Below are positions 40,979 through 50,343 of a stretch of 64,000 bases of DNA, piece by piece (the stretch's first letter is position 1; each line of letters starts with the position of its first letter). Below the pieces are notes generated by a model. The model did not search any database and was not told the origin of the DNA. It saw only the letters and a program-made list of their open reading frames with translations. Origin of the DNA: Pseudochryseolinea flava (GTDB lineage Bacteria; Bacteroidota; Bacteroidia; Cytophagales; Cyclobacteriaceae); contig NZ_QMFY01000003.1 in the NCBI RefSeq assembly GCF_003286915.1, positions 372,001 to 436,000 of the forward strand. The letters are read 5' to 3'. The position numbers were made by a program, and so were the translations under genes.

Positions 40979-43900
40979 TTAGAATGACAAATTAACCCTG
41001 AAGCCATAGTTCCTTACAGACGGATATCCTCTGATTTCACCGAACTCTGTACCTGATCCGTTCGCAGCTGTTGTGATTTCAGGATCGATTACGTTGTTCT
41101 CTGAAGGTGTCCATAACCATAGGTTGTTTCCGACCAATGAAACTGATGCCGATGACAAGAAGCTCTTGCTCAGCAAACTTTGCGGCAAGTTGTACGTAAG
41201 ATTCAACTCGCGGAGTTTGCAAAATGTTTTTGTCAATACATTTGCTTCATCGTTCCATTCACCACCGTAGTAGTTGTTCAAGTCGGAAGTCGTAATTGGA
41301 ATGGTATTCTCAACGTAGTCACCATCGTCGTTTACATAAACTGAGTTCGGCACAACGAATGGTTTTCTGTCGTTGTAGGTCGTCAGTGGATCTTTTCCTG
41401 ACCACATCATAGATTGCTTACTGTAAGAGATGAACCTACCACCATGTCTGTAGTCAAACTGGAAGAACAACGAGAAGTTTTTGTAGGTAATCGTATTGCT
41501 GATACCCATTGTGTAGTCGTACAATGTGCTTCCAAGATCAATTCCCTCCGCTGTAGCCAATGGTCTACCAGTCTGTGAATCAACGATCACTCTACCATCC
41601 TCTGTCTTCTGTGTACCGAATGCTTTCACGTGCGAAACAGTTTTGCCTTTGATTGCTACAACGCTTGGCGAAACAAAACCGGTAATGGTTACTTCGTCGA
41701 GACCTTCTGTTAAGCTAACAACATTGTTTACGTTCTTGTCGAACTTATACGCTATGTCCCAAGTCAGGCCAGTAGATGTACGGATCGGCGTAATGCTCGC
41801 TGTGATCTCGATACCTTTGTTGGTCATTTTACCAACGTTATCCCACATGAAATCAAATCCTGACGACGATGCAAGTGTGCGTTGCAAGAGCAATCCTTCG
41901 GTTGTCTTATTATAGTACGTTACATCAACACCTAAGCGATTGTCGAATAAATTGAAATCCAATCCTGTTTCAAAGTCAGTCGAAATTTCTGGCTTCAAGT
42001 TAGGATTACCCAACACGTTGCTATACTCATATCCTGTTACGCCACCCAATGGGAACGTAAGATCGCTGAACGGAATACCCGTCGTTACTTGTCCTTGTAC
42101 GTACACTGGATTTACCACATAAGGATCAGCATCGTTACCGGTCTGTCCATAACCTACACGTACTTTGATAAAGTCTACCCATGAAGTATTAAGTGCTTTG
42201 AATGCATCAGAAAGTACTAAGCTGGCATTGATAGAAGGATAGAAATACGAATTATTTCCTTGCGGTAGCGTTGAAGACCAAGTCTTACGAAGTGCTCCTG
42301 TCACATACAAAACATCTTTATAGCTCGCTTCGAGTACAGAGTACAAAGATTGTCTTCTAAATGTTCTGTGTGGGAAACCACCTGATACGATTGGTGTTGC
42401 TGATGTGTTCGCCAGGTTCGGGAATTGTTGCTCCAACACCAACGATTTCACCTCATCCATACTCAGCGTTTGCGTATTGTGCTCAAGGTTCGTTCCTAAG
42501 AGCAAATTCAAGTTTACATTGTTAAAGTTGTGACCTCCGGATACAAATGCATCCAAATTGTATAACCGGTTCGTGCGTTGAAACTCGCGGTAATATCCGT
42601 CGATATCATCTTGTGTACCCTTGTTTACACTGTTATCATTCAATGTATACTTGCCGTCGTAGTTATGACCGACAGTATTTTGAACGTCACCACCAAAACG
42701 CAAAGTACCTTTGATGTTGTGCGGCTTGTAAATATCTGCATTCAATGTGAAGCTTGCTATCATACGATCGATGTTTGCTTCGTTTGAAGTGTTATCGATT
42801 GTGAAGTATGGATTCCACAAGAATGGCGTGAAGTAATTGTTGGGATTGAAGAAAGAGTTCGGATCTTTGTAATTCTTCATATCAGCCAAACTGATATCGG
42901 CAGGATGTTGAAGGAGATCATCGAACAAGTTAGCACTTCCGCCTTGACCTTGTCCGGTAGGCAGTGCGTTGATAACTTTATTAATATAGTTAAAGCTTGC
43001 ATTCAACTCGAGCACTTTACCCATTTTGCGTGAAGCACCGAACTTGAAGCTGTTCTTGTTGAAGCTGTCCTTATCGCTCGGAACAATACCATCACTCGAT
43101 ACATTGTTATAAGAGATGTAGAAAGATCCATCTGCATTTCCACTGGATACGGAAACGGAGTTGTCGAACATTGTTCCTACTTCATAAAAATCAGTAAGTT
43201 GGTCGTCAAGGAAAGAGAAGTCTTTATAAAGTTGACTACCATTCACTGCATTACCCCAAAGTCTTGGATCGTTCGTGTAGCGAGGGCCCCAGTTACCGTT
43301 TTCATTGCTTGCATAGTGACCGTCCCATCCTTGTCCAAAATCCTTCTGATAACTTGGCTTCTTCAGCAACGAAGAAAAGACCACGGACGAACTGATAGAT
43401 ACTCTCGGCTTACCCGCGAGTTCCTTTGAACCTTTTTTGGTTGTGATCATGATAACCCCATTCGCACCAGCTGATCCGTACATCGCTGTTGCAGCAGATC
43501 CACGCAGTACAGACATGGATTCGATATCATTTGCGTTGATGTCGTTGATACCGTTACCAAAGTCTACGGTGCGGTTGATATCAGCACCGTTGGTGTTGAA
43601 ATTTTGATTTGTGTTGGTTACAGGCACACCGTCAATCACGTACAGTGGCTGCGTACCTCTACCGATGTTAGCATATCCGCGAAGGACTACGTTCGTAGAA
43701 CTTCCTGGAGCACCCGTACCACCAGTTACTTGTACACCGGCAATCTTTCCTGAAAGCGCCGAAGTAAAGTTGCTACTTGTACCTTTCGTCAAGTCTTTAC
43801 CGCTGACATTGGCGATCGAATATCCTACCGATCTTTTCTCACGCGAGATACCTAACGCTGTCACCACGACTTCACCAAGTTGGGCAACATCTTCTTGCAT

Positions 43901-44182
43901 CGGCATGTCGATAACCGAGCGTTCCCCGATTTCAATTTCTTCTGAACGAAGTCCGATAAAGCTGAACACCAACGTGCCTGGTCCAGCGGGGACGGTAAGC
44001 GAATAGTTTCCGTCGGCATCTGTAACGACACCGGTACCTGTTCCTTTAAGCAAAACGTTCACGCCAGGAAGTCCCGTTCCGTCATCGGCCGAAGTAACCC
44101 TGCCGCGAATGGTTCGATCCTGCGCCCACGCTACGGAAACATGCAACAGGCAGAAGAAACCGATTAGTAAAAAGTTCCTCAT
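40979..44182 (-). CDS. SusC/RagA-family TonB-dependent outer-membrane transporter
   Basis: A 1067-residue transporter. The signal peptide ends SVAWAQ; a carboxypeptidase-regulatory-like domain follows (TIRGRVTSADDGTGLPGVN, residues 24-100), then the TonB-box-like segment LGEVVVTALG, a plug domain (LSGKIAGVQVTGG, LRGYANIG, PLYVIDGVPV) and a long 22-strand barrel with a terminal aromatic residue (VNLSF). It imports ligand captured by the SusD protein, using energy from TonB. It is the first gene of a four-gene operon; a structured leader lies upstream (44216-44265), and a 19-base palindrome at 44318-44336. Confidence 0.96.
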   Translation of the reverse strand: MRNFLLIGFFCLLHVSVAWAQDRTIRGRVTSADDGTGLPGVNVLLKGTGTGVVTDADGNYSLTVPAGPGTLVFSFIGLRSEEIEIGERSVIDMPMQEDVAQLGEVVVTALGISREKRSVGYSIANVSGKDLTKGTSSNFTSALSGKIAGVQVTGGTGAPGSSTNVVLRGYANIGRGTQPLYVIDGVPVTNTNQNFNTNGADINRTVDFGNGINDINANDIESMSVLRGSAATAMYGSAGANGVIMITTKKGSKELAGKPRVSISSSVVFSSLLKKPSYQKDFGQGWDGHYASNENGNWGPRYTNDPRLWGNAVNGSQLYKDFSFLDDQLTDFYEVGTMFDNSVSVSSGNADGSFYISYNNVSSDGIVPSDKDSFNKNSFKFGASRKMGKVLELNASFNYINKVINALPTGQGQGGSANLFDDLLQHPADISLADMKNYKDPNSFFNPNNYFTPFLWNPYFTIDNTSNEANIDRMIASFTLNADIYKPHNIKGTLRFGGDVQNTVGHNYDGKYTLNDNSVNKGTQDDIDGYYREFQRTNRLYNLDAFVSGGHNFNNVNLNLLLGTNLEHNTQTLSMDEVKSLVLEQQFPNLANTSATPIVSGGFPHRTFRRQSLYSVLEASYKDVLYVTGALRKTWSSTLPQGNNSYFYPSINASLVLSDAFKALNTSWVDFIKVRVGYGQTGNDADPYVVNPVYVQGQVTTGIPFSDLTFPLGGVTGYEYSNVLGNPNLKPEISTDFETGLDFNLFDNRLGVDVTYYNKTTEGLLLQRTLASSSGFDFMWDNVGKMTNKGIEITASITPIRTSTGLTWDIAYKFDKNVNNVVSLTEGLDEVTITGFVSPSVVAIKGKTVSHVKAFGTQKTEDGRVIVDSQTGRPLATAEGIDLGSTLYDYTMGISNTITYKNFSLFFQFDYRHGGRFISYSKQSMMWSGKDPLTTYNDRKPFVVPNSVYVNDDGDYVENTIPITTSDLNNYYGGEWNDEANVLTKTFCKLRELNLTYNLPQSLLSKSFLSSASVSLVGNNLWLWTPSENNVIDPEITTAANGSGTEFGEIRGYPSVRNYGFRVNLSF

Positions 44183-44215
44183 ACATTTTAGGTTAATTTT
44201 TTAATAAAAACTCCA

Positions 44216-44265
44216 GCATGATCGCGGAGTTATGACGCTATCATGCCGTTATTTCAAAACTCCGC
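44216..44265 (-). promoter_or_regulatory. Interleaved inverted repeats in the susC leader
   Basis: Reading the minus strand, GCGGAGTT (44265-44258) pairs perfectly with AACTCCGC (44231-44224), and GCATGAT (44246-44240) pairs perfectly with ATCATGC (44222-44216). The two stems are interleaved, so forming both needs a pseudoknot, or they exclude each other. TGGAGTTTTTATT follows the second stem, giving a terminator-like look 34 bases before the susC ATG. Confidence 0.5.
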
Positions 44266-44317
44266 AAAGCAAAACCTAAATGAATGACTCAATAAGAGGT
44301 ATATTAAAACGACACGC

Positions 44318-44336
44318 ATAACCCATGATGGGTTAT
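44318..44336. promoter_or_regulatory. 19-base palindrome upstream of susC (operator candidate)
   Basis: ATAACCCAT-G-ATGGGTTAT is a perfect palindrome with a single central base, 136 bases upstream of the susC start. It may be a binding site for a dimeric regulator, possibly the adjacent LuxR-type response regulator. Confidence 0.5.
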
Positions 44337-44520
44337 TAATCGACGTGGCATTGCATTTTTTGCAAAAAAAGTCTATCCCCCAAACAGGCAATCATCATTA
44401 CCGAGAAATGATGAAGATGACTTGAATATGAAGTTTTCAAACGAATTAAAATCGGATCGATGTTTCGCGTGGAAGTATATCGACTGATTGCTGATCGCTC
44501 GGAAATATGAGCAAGCTTAA

Positions 44521-44553
44521 AAAATAAAAGCTCCCCCGTCCGGAGAGCTTTAT
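44521..44553 (-). terminator. Terminator of the propeller kinase-regulator operon
   Basis: AAAGCTC (44527-44533) pairs with GAGCTTT (44545-44551); on the minus strand the stem is followed by TTTTATTTT. It is about 140 bases past the regulator stop. Confidence 0.7.
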
Positions 44554-44694
44554 CCTTCTTGAAATTTTTCATTAACCTAAAACTTGATGAAGCAATTTCG
44601 ATTCGTATAATGAAGGAGCTATATCAAAATTGAATTTAGTATTATCAAAATGCATCACCTCATTTGGATGATTTTGCGACTAGCCATACCGTTG

Positions 44695-45327
44695 CTAAAT
44701 CAACTTCTCGAGGTTTGCTTTAGCGATTGCTTCCGACTTGCTGTTCACTTGCAACTTCGAATAGATATTCTTGATATGGGTTTTAGCAGTCTCTTTAGAA
44801 ATAAACAATTCTTCGGAAATTTGCGTGTAGGTCTTCCCTTCTGCGATAAGTTGAAGTATCTCCGTTTCGCGCTTCGTTAAGGGCGAGTTTGGATTAACAT
44901 GAAAATTATCAATCACCATACGTGCAATACGGCTGCTCATTGGCGCACCGCCTTTTACAATCTCGTCCAGAGCTGACAAGAGTTCCATATAGTTAGCACT
45001 CTTTGTGATGTATCCCGACGCACCAGCTTTTAAAGCTTCAAAGACAAGCTCACTATCCTCATAAACCGTGACCATGATCACGTCGGTGTGGGGACTTTTA
45101 TCTTTGATCACCTTCGATCCCTGAATACCATTCATACCGGGGAGCTCAATGTCCATCAATACAATCTCAGGCTTATCACGATTGAGATTCTCGATGGCTT
45201 CTTCGCAGGAGCCATAGCTGTTGACCACCATAAATTTTTGTGAGCTATTCACAATGAGAACAAAACTGTTTCTGATCTCCTGATCGTCCTCAACGATCAT
45301 CACACGCTTTTTAAAGGGCAAGGCCAT
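44695..45327 (-). CDS. NarL/LuxR-family response regulator
   Basis: A 210-residue response regulator. The receiver domain has the acid pocket VEDDQE, phosphoacceptor Asp in IVLMDIELPGMNG, and the conserved Lys of YITKSA. The C-terminal LuxR helix-turn-helix reads LTKRETEILQLIAEGKTYTQ with ISKETAKTHIKNIYSKL. Its start lies 17 bases inside the end of the propeller kinase gene, so it is the cognate regulator. Its proximity to susC makes that operon a candidate target; this is inference from position. Confidence 0.93.
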   Translation of the reverse strand: MALPFKKRVMIVEDDQEIRNSFVLIVNSSQKFMVVNSYGSCEEAIENLNRDKPEIVLMDIELPGMNGIQGSKVIKDKSPHTDVIMVTVYEDSELVFEALKAGASGYITKSANYMELLSALDEIVKGGAPMSSRIARMVIDNFHVNPNSPLTKRETEILQLIAEGKTYTQISEELFISKETAKTHIKNIYSKLQVNSKSEAIAKANLEKLI

Positions 45328-48289
45328 ATTTCAAGGTTTTGGTGAGTTTAAATGTCAATATGATTTTGGTTCCGTGTTCTTTAACGCTGGTTATACGTAA
45401 AAGACCATTAATTCTATCGGCTCTTTCTCTGATATTTTTAAGACCGTTGCTTTTTGCTATTTCACCGGTAAAAAAACCGACTCCATCATCTTCCAAGCTC
45501 ATGTCAAAGCCACCATCATCATTTCGTTTAAGCTCCAGCGACACATTTTTAGCCTCAGAATACTTGAAAGCATTTGTCATGGCTTCTTTAAATATCAAAT
45601 TCGCCTCGCGACTAAATCCGTACGGAAGTTTCACTTTTTCCTTTACTTGGTTAAAAGCGCGAAACTGAATATTCTTCTCTTCAAACAACTTCTCGCCGAA
45701 GTCGCGGATATGAATAAACAATTTCGATAACTCATCATTCACCGGATCAATCGACCAAATAAAATCACGCGTTCCATTATATAGATACTTTGCTGAGTCT
45801 TCCACCTTTGCGTATAAATCGTGACTTCCGTTTCCGTTAGTGCCGTTGCCATGGGCGTTTCCATTCATACCGCTCAACTTCAGCAGACTCACATAGTTGA
45901 TGATGCGCGTCAGCTGATTCCCCATCTCGTCATGGAAGTCACGCGCAATCTCTTTACGGAGATTATCTTGCTCCTTCGCGCGGATACGTTCGAGCATAAG
46001 CATTTTATTGACACGCTGCTTTACGCGCATGTACAGAATGAAGGTGATTAGGCCTGCAATCAAAATAAAGAGGCCGACCATGAAAGAAAGCGTTTTATAG
46101 AATGGTGTCCTGATGGTAAACGTATAGGCGATTTTTGTATCGCCCCAACTGCCGCGATTGTCCGTGCTCATCACACGAAAAACATAATCACCTGGCGGGA
46201 GATTGCTGTAGGTAACATAGTTCATCGAAGAAGGCTGCGACCAAGTCTTATCGAAATTCTCAAGATAGTACTTGAATTTCACCGACGACGGGTAGCGCTT
46301 ATCGACTCGGTTGAAATGGAACGTAATGTGGTTTTCATCGGGCGGAAGTTGCAAACCATAGGGAATTCTAAATAAGCCAAACACGCTGTCAGTATGTTCG
46401 ACAATGGAGTGATCACCGTAAAAAAGTTGTACATCGGTCAGGTGAAGATCAAAGGATTTAAATGACTTGCGATCAATCTCGTTGTACTCATACAATCCAT
46501 CTACTAATCCGAAATACTTCGCATCTTTATCGACATGAAAAGCATTCATATTAGTCTCAACACCTTTTAATCCGTTCTCGAAGCCGTAGAACAAATTTTC
46601 AGAAACCTCCCATTTTTGATCAAGACGAATCCGGTTAATACCTTTTTCAGTACCCACCCATATGTTATCTTTTTCATCGGGTGCGGCAAAATAAATGAAG
46701 TCAGAGGCTAGACCATCTTGACCTGTGATAAACTTCCTCGTATAGGCGGCCGGATCAACGATCACCACGCCTGCCCCACCCGTTGCAATCGCTAACAGTG
46801 AATCCTGATAAGCCGTAATGCCTAGCACGTTTGTGTTGTTCATCCCTTGAATTGGAATTGTAAAGAAGCGATTGTCTTTAAACACTTGCAGCCCGTAATC
46901 TGTACCAACGAACAGACTATTATGCTTTTTCGAAAAGTGAAGCACCCAGATTGAATTTGAACCAAGGCCATCGGCAGTCGAATAATTCTTAAAATTCTTA
47001 CCATCGTACTTGCTAACACCCATGTTGGTGCCCACCCACAGGTTCCCATCGTTATCGGAATCCATATGCATGATGGAGTTATTGGGCAGCCCTTCCTTTC
47101 GTGTAAGCCAGCAAAATGAATTATTGTCTTTGTTGTATTTCCCAAGCCCGTAGCCAGTAGCAATCCACAAAGTACCGTCGGGTGTTTCGCGCATCGATCG
47201 CACGTTGTTCCGCTTTACATGTTCATTAACGTAAGTCGAAATTTTGCCGCGGTGAATTTTAAACAATCCTTTCGCCATCGTACCCAGCCATACAGCGCCG
47301 TCCTTTGTCTTCACAATCGACATTACACCGCGTAAATTTTCAGAGCTGCATTGATTAAAATCCTGTATAAAATATTTATACACACCGCGTCCACTCGAGC
47401 CAAACCATGTATTACCTTCTGAATCGTTCATGACACAATAGACCTCCACATCGCGAAGCACTGTATCGGAGCGAATCGTCGCACCTTTCTCAATGCGATC
47501 TTTAAAAAGAGAACCACCATCGCTAGTCCAAAAAATGTCATGTACTTCGTCATACAACAACACGTACCGTTCGAGTTGCCAAGACATTTTCTTGAGCGCA
47601 CCCGACTTCGTATCTAATTCGAACATGCCTCCTTTGGCATTGAGTATTACTTTGTCTTTGTAGTTGAAAGCATTCCAAAGCAAGACTGCTTCACGTGGCG
47701 GCATAATACGCTTTGTTGTTGTCGCAGTCTGTAAGAGATAGGTCGAATCTTCCATCAGAAAGACATGCGATTTACCGGGCCCTTCATGTGATCGCAGAAT
47801 CTTGCGTTGTCCATCGATTGGCTTGTCCCATAGGTATACGGAATCCTGATAAATCTTTGACACATTACCAGACATCGTTACCAATACGATTGTATCGTTC
47901 TGTTCATATACTCGCCTAAACCGAGTAGTGCCAAAAGTTGGATTGTTATCTTGGAACCGCTTGAAGTTGCGTCCATCAAAACGTGTTACGCCTGTAGGAT
48001 GTAGTATCCACAAACGTTGTTGACGATCGATGAGGATACTGTAAATGTTATTGGAAAGTAGCCCGTTCTTAGTTGTAAAAACTTTGAAATGTTGCCCGTC
48101 AAAGCGTGCAAGTCCACCACCTTCAGTTGCCATCCAAAGATAGCCGTGAGCATCCTCAACAATTGATGCCACTTGCGACTGAGGGAGTCCATCGACGGCA
48201 GTGTAATTACGCGTTGAATAAAGAAAATCCTGCGCCTCCGCCGCCACCAAGGAAAGCCCAAAAAGGAATAATAAAAGGCCCCGTTTCAT
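45311..48289 (-). CDS. Propeller (Y_Y_Y) sensor histidine kinase
   Basis: A 992-residue membrane sensor. A signal peptide (KRGLLLFLFGLSLVAAEAQ) starts the protein at 48289. The periplasmic part has about 13 two-component-propeller repeats (GLPQSQVASIVEDAHGYLWM, DNDGNLWVGTNMGVSKYDGK) forming two seven-bladed propellers, followed by a Y_Y_Y domain (YSNLPPGDYVFRVMSTDNRG) and one membrane helix (LSFMVGLFILIAGLITFILY). The cytosolic part has a HisKA_3 dimerisation domain (FHDEMGNQLTRIINYVSLL) and a HATPase domain (IFKEAMTNAFKYSE, LEDDGVGF). Such kinases commonly control SusCD loci in response to imported ligands. Confidence 0.92.
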   Translation of the reverse strand: MKRGLLLFLFGLSLVAAEAQDFLYSTRNYTAVDGLPQSQVASIVEDAHGYLWMATEGGGLARFDGQHFKVFTTKNGLLSNNIYSILIDRQQRLWILHPTGVTRFDGRNFKRFQDNNPTFGTTRFRRVYEQNDTIVLVTMSGNVSKIYQDSVYLWDKPIDGQRKILRSHEGPGKSHVFLMEDSTYLLQTATTTKRIMPPREAVLLWNAFNYKDKVILNAKGGMFELDTKSGALKKMSWQLERYVLLYDEVHDIFWTSDGGSLFKDRIEKGATIRSDTVLRDVEVYCVMNDSEGNTWFGSSGRGVYKYFIQDFNQCSSENLRGVMSIVKTKDGAVWLGTMAKGLFKIHRGKISTYVNEHVKRNNVRSMRETPDGTLWIATGYGLGKYNKDNNSFCWLTRKEGLPNNSIMHMDSDNDGNLWVGTNMGVSKYDGKNFKNYSTADGLGSNSIWVLHFSKKHNSLFVGTDYGLQVFKDNRFFTIPIQGMNNTNVLGITAYQDSLLAIATGGAGVVIVDPAAYTRKFITGQDGLASDFIYFAAPDEKDNIWVGTEKGINRIRLDQKWEVSENLFYGFENGLKGVETNMNAFHVDKDAKYFGLVDGLYEYNEIDRKSFKSFDLHLTDVQLFYGDHSIVEHTDSVFGLFRIPYGLQLPPDENHITFHFNRVDKRYPSSVKFKYYLENFDKTWSQPSSMNYVTYSNLPPGDYVFRVMSTDNRGSWGDTKIAYTFTIRTPFYKTLSFMVGLFILIAGLITFILYMRVKQRVNKMLMLERIRAKEQDNLRKEIARDFHDEMGNQLTRIINYVSLLKLSGMNGNAHGNGTNGNGSHDLYAKVEDSAKYLYNGTRDFIWSIDPVNDELSKLFIHIRDFGEKLFEEKNIQFRAFNQVKEKVKLPYGFSREANLIFKEAMTNAFKYSEAKNVSLELKRNDDGGFDMSLEDDGVGFFTGEIAKSNGLKNIRERADRINGLLRITSVKEHGTKIILTFKLTKTLKYGLAL

Positions 48290-48571
48290 ACGAATCAAAA
48301 TGCAAAGTAGCGTTTTAACCACTGCCATATATCCCCTTTCTTTAGGTATTTAAATTGAGTCTGAGGGTGTTACACAAAGAACTTAGCCTTCATACGGAAA
48401 AGGCCGTGTTTGTAATTTACAAAAGACGAACTTACTTAACATTCCGCTCGGACAACATCGATATTTGGGTAAAGGCTTGAATTATGGAGCCATAAAGCAC
48501 ATTTTTACAGCAGTGGTCTGTGACTTTCAGCAGCCTACCTGCATTATAAGCGTACAATTGAGGAGTTTACC

Positions 48572-49138
48572 ATGACCGAAGCCGAGATACAAGAAGAGTA
48601 CGCTATTCTGGAGCGTTCGAAGAAAGATCCCCGGGCATTTGGCGTTTTGTACGAAAAGTACTTTGATAGAATTTTCAATTTTATCTACCGCCAGACTGAT
48701 GACGAAGATCTAACAGCCGACCTCTGCTCACAAGCATTCTTAGCCGTACTGAAGCATGTTGGACGTTATCAGTTTAGAGGCGTTCCTTTTTCAGCATGGC
48801 TTTATAAGATTGCTTCCAATGAAGTAAACAAGTACTACCGAAAAAGGAAGAACACGAAAGTGTTTAGTTTAGAAGAAGTGAAGGTGCGCGAATTGATGGA
48901 CGCCGCACAAGAACCTTGGGATGAAGAATTGCTGCAGCGATTGTTAGGATACTTGAACGATCTCCCGACAGATATGCTTGAGGTTTTACAGTTGCGTTTT
49001 TTTGAAGATAAAGACTTCGCTGAAATCGCATTCATCTTAGATATCTCCGAAAGTGGTGCAAAGATGCGTACCTATCGCGCGTTGGACAGGCTTCGGAAGA
49101 ATTTTAATTTACAGATCAAATACGATGGCAAGGAATGA
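48572..49138 (+). CDS. ECF-type RNA polymerase sigma factor
   Basis: A 188-residue sigma factor. Region 2 covers FGVLYEKYFDRIFNFIYRQT and FSAWLYKIASNEVNKYYRK; region 4 includes LPTDMLEVLQLRFFEDKDFA and ISESGAKMRTYRALDRLRK, the helix-turn-helix. A GGAG site lies eight bases before the ATG (TGAGGAGTTTACC). The end overlaps the next gene, a small membrane protein that may regulate it, by 14 bases. The upstream 280 bases separate it from the divergent kinase operon. The target genes are unknown. Confidence 0.9.
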   Translation: MTEAEIQEEYAILERSKKDPRAFGVLYEKYFDRIFNFIYRQTDDEDLTADLCSQAFLAVLKHVGRYQFRGVPFSAWLYKIASNEVNKYYRKRKNTKVFSLEEVKVRELMDAAQEPWDEELLQRLLGYLNDLPTDMLEVLQLRFFEDKDFAEIAFILDISESGAKMRTYRALDRLRKNFNLQIKYDGKE

Positions 49139-49439
49139 AATAAGAATAAGAAGAAAGCCGCTTAGTGCTGGCAAACTTGCGCGCTATCGCAACTACGAAA
49201 GCCTTATGGCCCGACACGAACGCGACGTGAGGATAAAACGACTTTCGAAGTTGATTCTGTACGTATTGATCATTGTTATACTCGTCTGTACTTTCTTAGG
49301 TGTGTATATCATCCGGGAAAAACAAAAGATAGAAAGAGCAAAACGGAAAGCAGAGCACGCGTCACACGTTCACACCAGAGATAATAATATCCAAGGTGTT
49401 ACTGTAATCGAACAAGTTAATCGGCAACCGCTTCTCTAA
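49125..49439 (+). CDS. Small membrane protein coupled to sigma factor
   Basis: A 104-residue protein with a strongly basic N-terminus (RNEIRIRRKPLSAGKLARYR), one central membrane helix (LSKLILYVLIIVILVCTFLG) and a charged coil (REKQKIERAKRKAEHASH). Start 49125 is chosen because it gives the membrane topology and overlaps the sigma factor stop (14 bases). The arrangement of sigma factor and single-pass partner suggests an anti-sigma or anchoring role. Its 3' end overlaps the convergent patatin gene by 23 bases. Confidence 0.6.
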   Translation: MARNEIRIRRKPLSAGKLARYRNYESLMARHERDVRIKRLSKLILYVLIIVILVCTFLGVYIIREKQKIERAKRKAEHASHVHTRDNNIQGVTVIEQVNRQPLL

Positions 49440-50286
49440 ATGCTTTCCTACCACATTCTATAATTTCATTGGCACGATAGAATTCAAAAACGCCGCAAGA
49501 ATCTCGACAAATGTTTACAACGATGTCAGGTTTATAAAGATCTAATGTGAGTGCCGTAAGTTTATCTTGCGTGAGATCGAAGGACTTTGTCATTAAATCG
49601 AAAAAGCCAAGATGCTCAACGCGATCTTCAGCAGTGCTATCAATTTTCAAGATTTGGGTTCGGAAAGCGTCGAGCATTTTTTGATATGCTGCACGTTCTG
49701 TATTCAACTCGCGCGATGCATGACCATTTACTTTCGGCACATTTGCATTCAGATTTACAGCCACCACGAGATCACCCTTTTCCTTTGAGACTACATTAAT
49801 GGGCAACGGATTCAAAATCCCGCCATCGAGCAACTGCGACTTGCCGTTGATCACGGGCGTGAAAATTGTTGGCATCGCGATAGACGCGCGCAATGCTTTG
49901 AACAAACTTCCTGATCGATAATATACCTCCTGCTGCTGCGTTACATCCGTTGCTACAGCCGTAAAAGGTATTGGAAGATTTTCAATAACGTGATCGCCTA
50001 TCAACTGCTCAATTGCTTTGAACACGCGTTCACCTTTCACAAAACCTTGAGAGGACAACGTGAAGTCAAGGAGTTTGAATACGTCTAACTTAGAGAGGCC
50101 GATGAGCCAATGTTTATATTCCTTCAGGTATCCCGAGCAGTAAATCCCGCCAACGACTGCACCCATGGAACAGCCCGCGACTTCTTTGATCACGAAGCCT
50201 TCGTTCTCTAACTCCTCAATAACACCGATGTGTGCCATGCCACGCGCACCACCACTACCCAACACTAACCGTACATTCTTTTTCAT
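49417..50286 (-). CDS. Patatin-like phospholipase
   Basis: A 289-residue patatin-family lipase. The oxyanion hole GSGGARG (10-16) and the nucleophile elbow GCSMG (Ser40) lie near the N-terminus, and the catalytic Asp is in LLDGGILNP, giving a Ser-Asp dyad. It probably hydrolyses acyl chains from phospholipids or related lipids. No signal peptide is visible, so it is cytosolic or membrane-associated. The start at 50286 (MKKNV) is preferred over an ATG four codons upstream. Confidence 0.92.
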   Translation of the reverse strand: MKKNVRLVLGSGGARGMAHIGVIEELENEGFVIKEVAGCSMGAVVGGIYCSGYLKEYKHWLIGLSKLDVFKLLDFTLSSQGFVKGERVFKAIEQLIGDHVIENLPIPFTAVATDVTQQQEVYYRSGSLFKALRASIAMPTIFTPVINGKSQLLDGGILNPLPINVVSKEKGDLVVAVNLNANVPKVNGHASRELNTERAAYQKMLDAFRTQILKIDSTAEDRVEHLGFFDLMTKSFDLTQDKLTALTLDLYKPDIVVNICRDSCGVFEFYRANEIIECGRKAFREAVAD

Positions 50287-50343
50287 TGTAGGCAACATTA
50301 CCTACTCAAGGTAATCAAACTGACAGCGTTTACCGAGCGATCA

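Larger units (their letters stand above)
44183..44694. other. Gene-free region upstream of susC
   Basis: A 512-base region holding the susC leader inverted repeats, a palindrome, the terminator of the neighbouring kinase-regulator operon (44521-44553), and no convincing gene. Confidence 0.65.

Noticed and set aside
8298-44327. Shared 14-base string ACGCATAACCCATG at 8298 and 44314
   Set aside because: In 64 kb a few identical 14-mers are expected by chance, and the surroundings are unrelated.
44336-44572. 78-codon minus-strand frame upstream of susC
   Set aside because: It covers the terminator hairpin and has no conserved feature.
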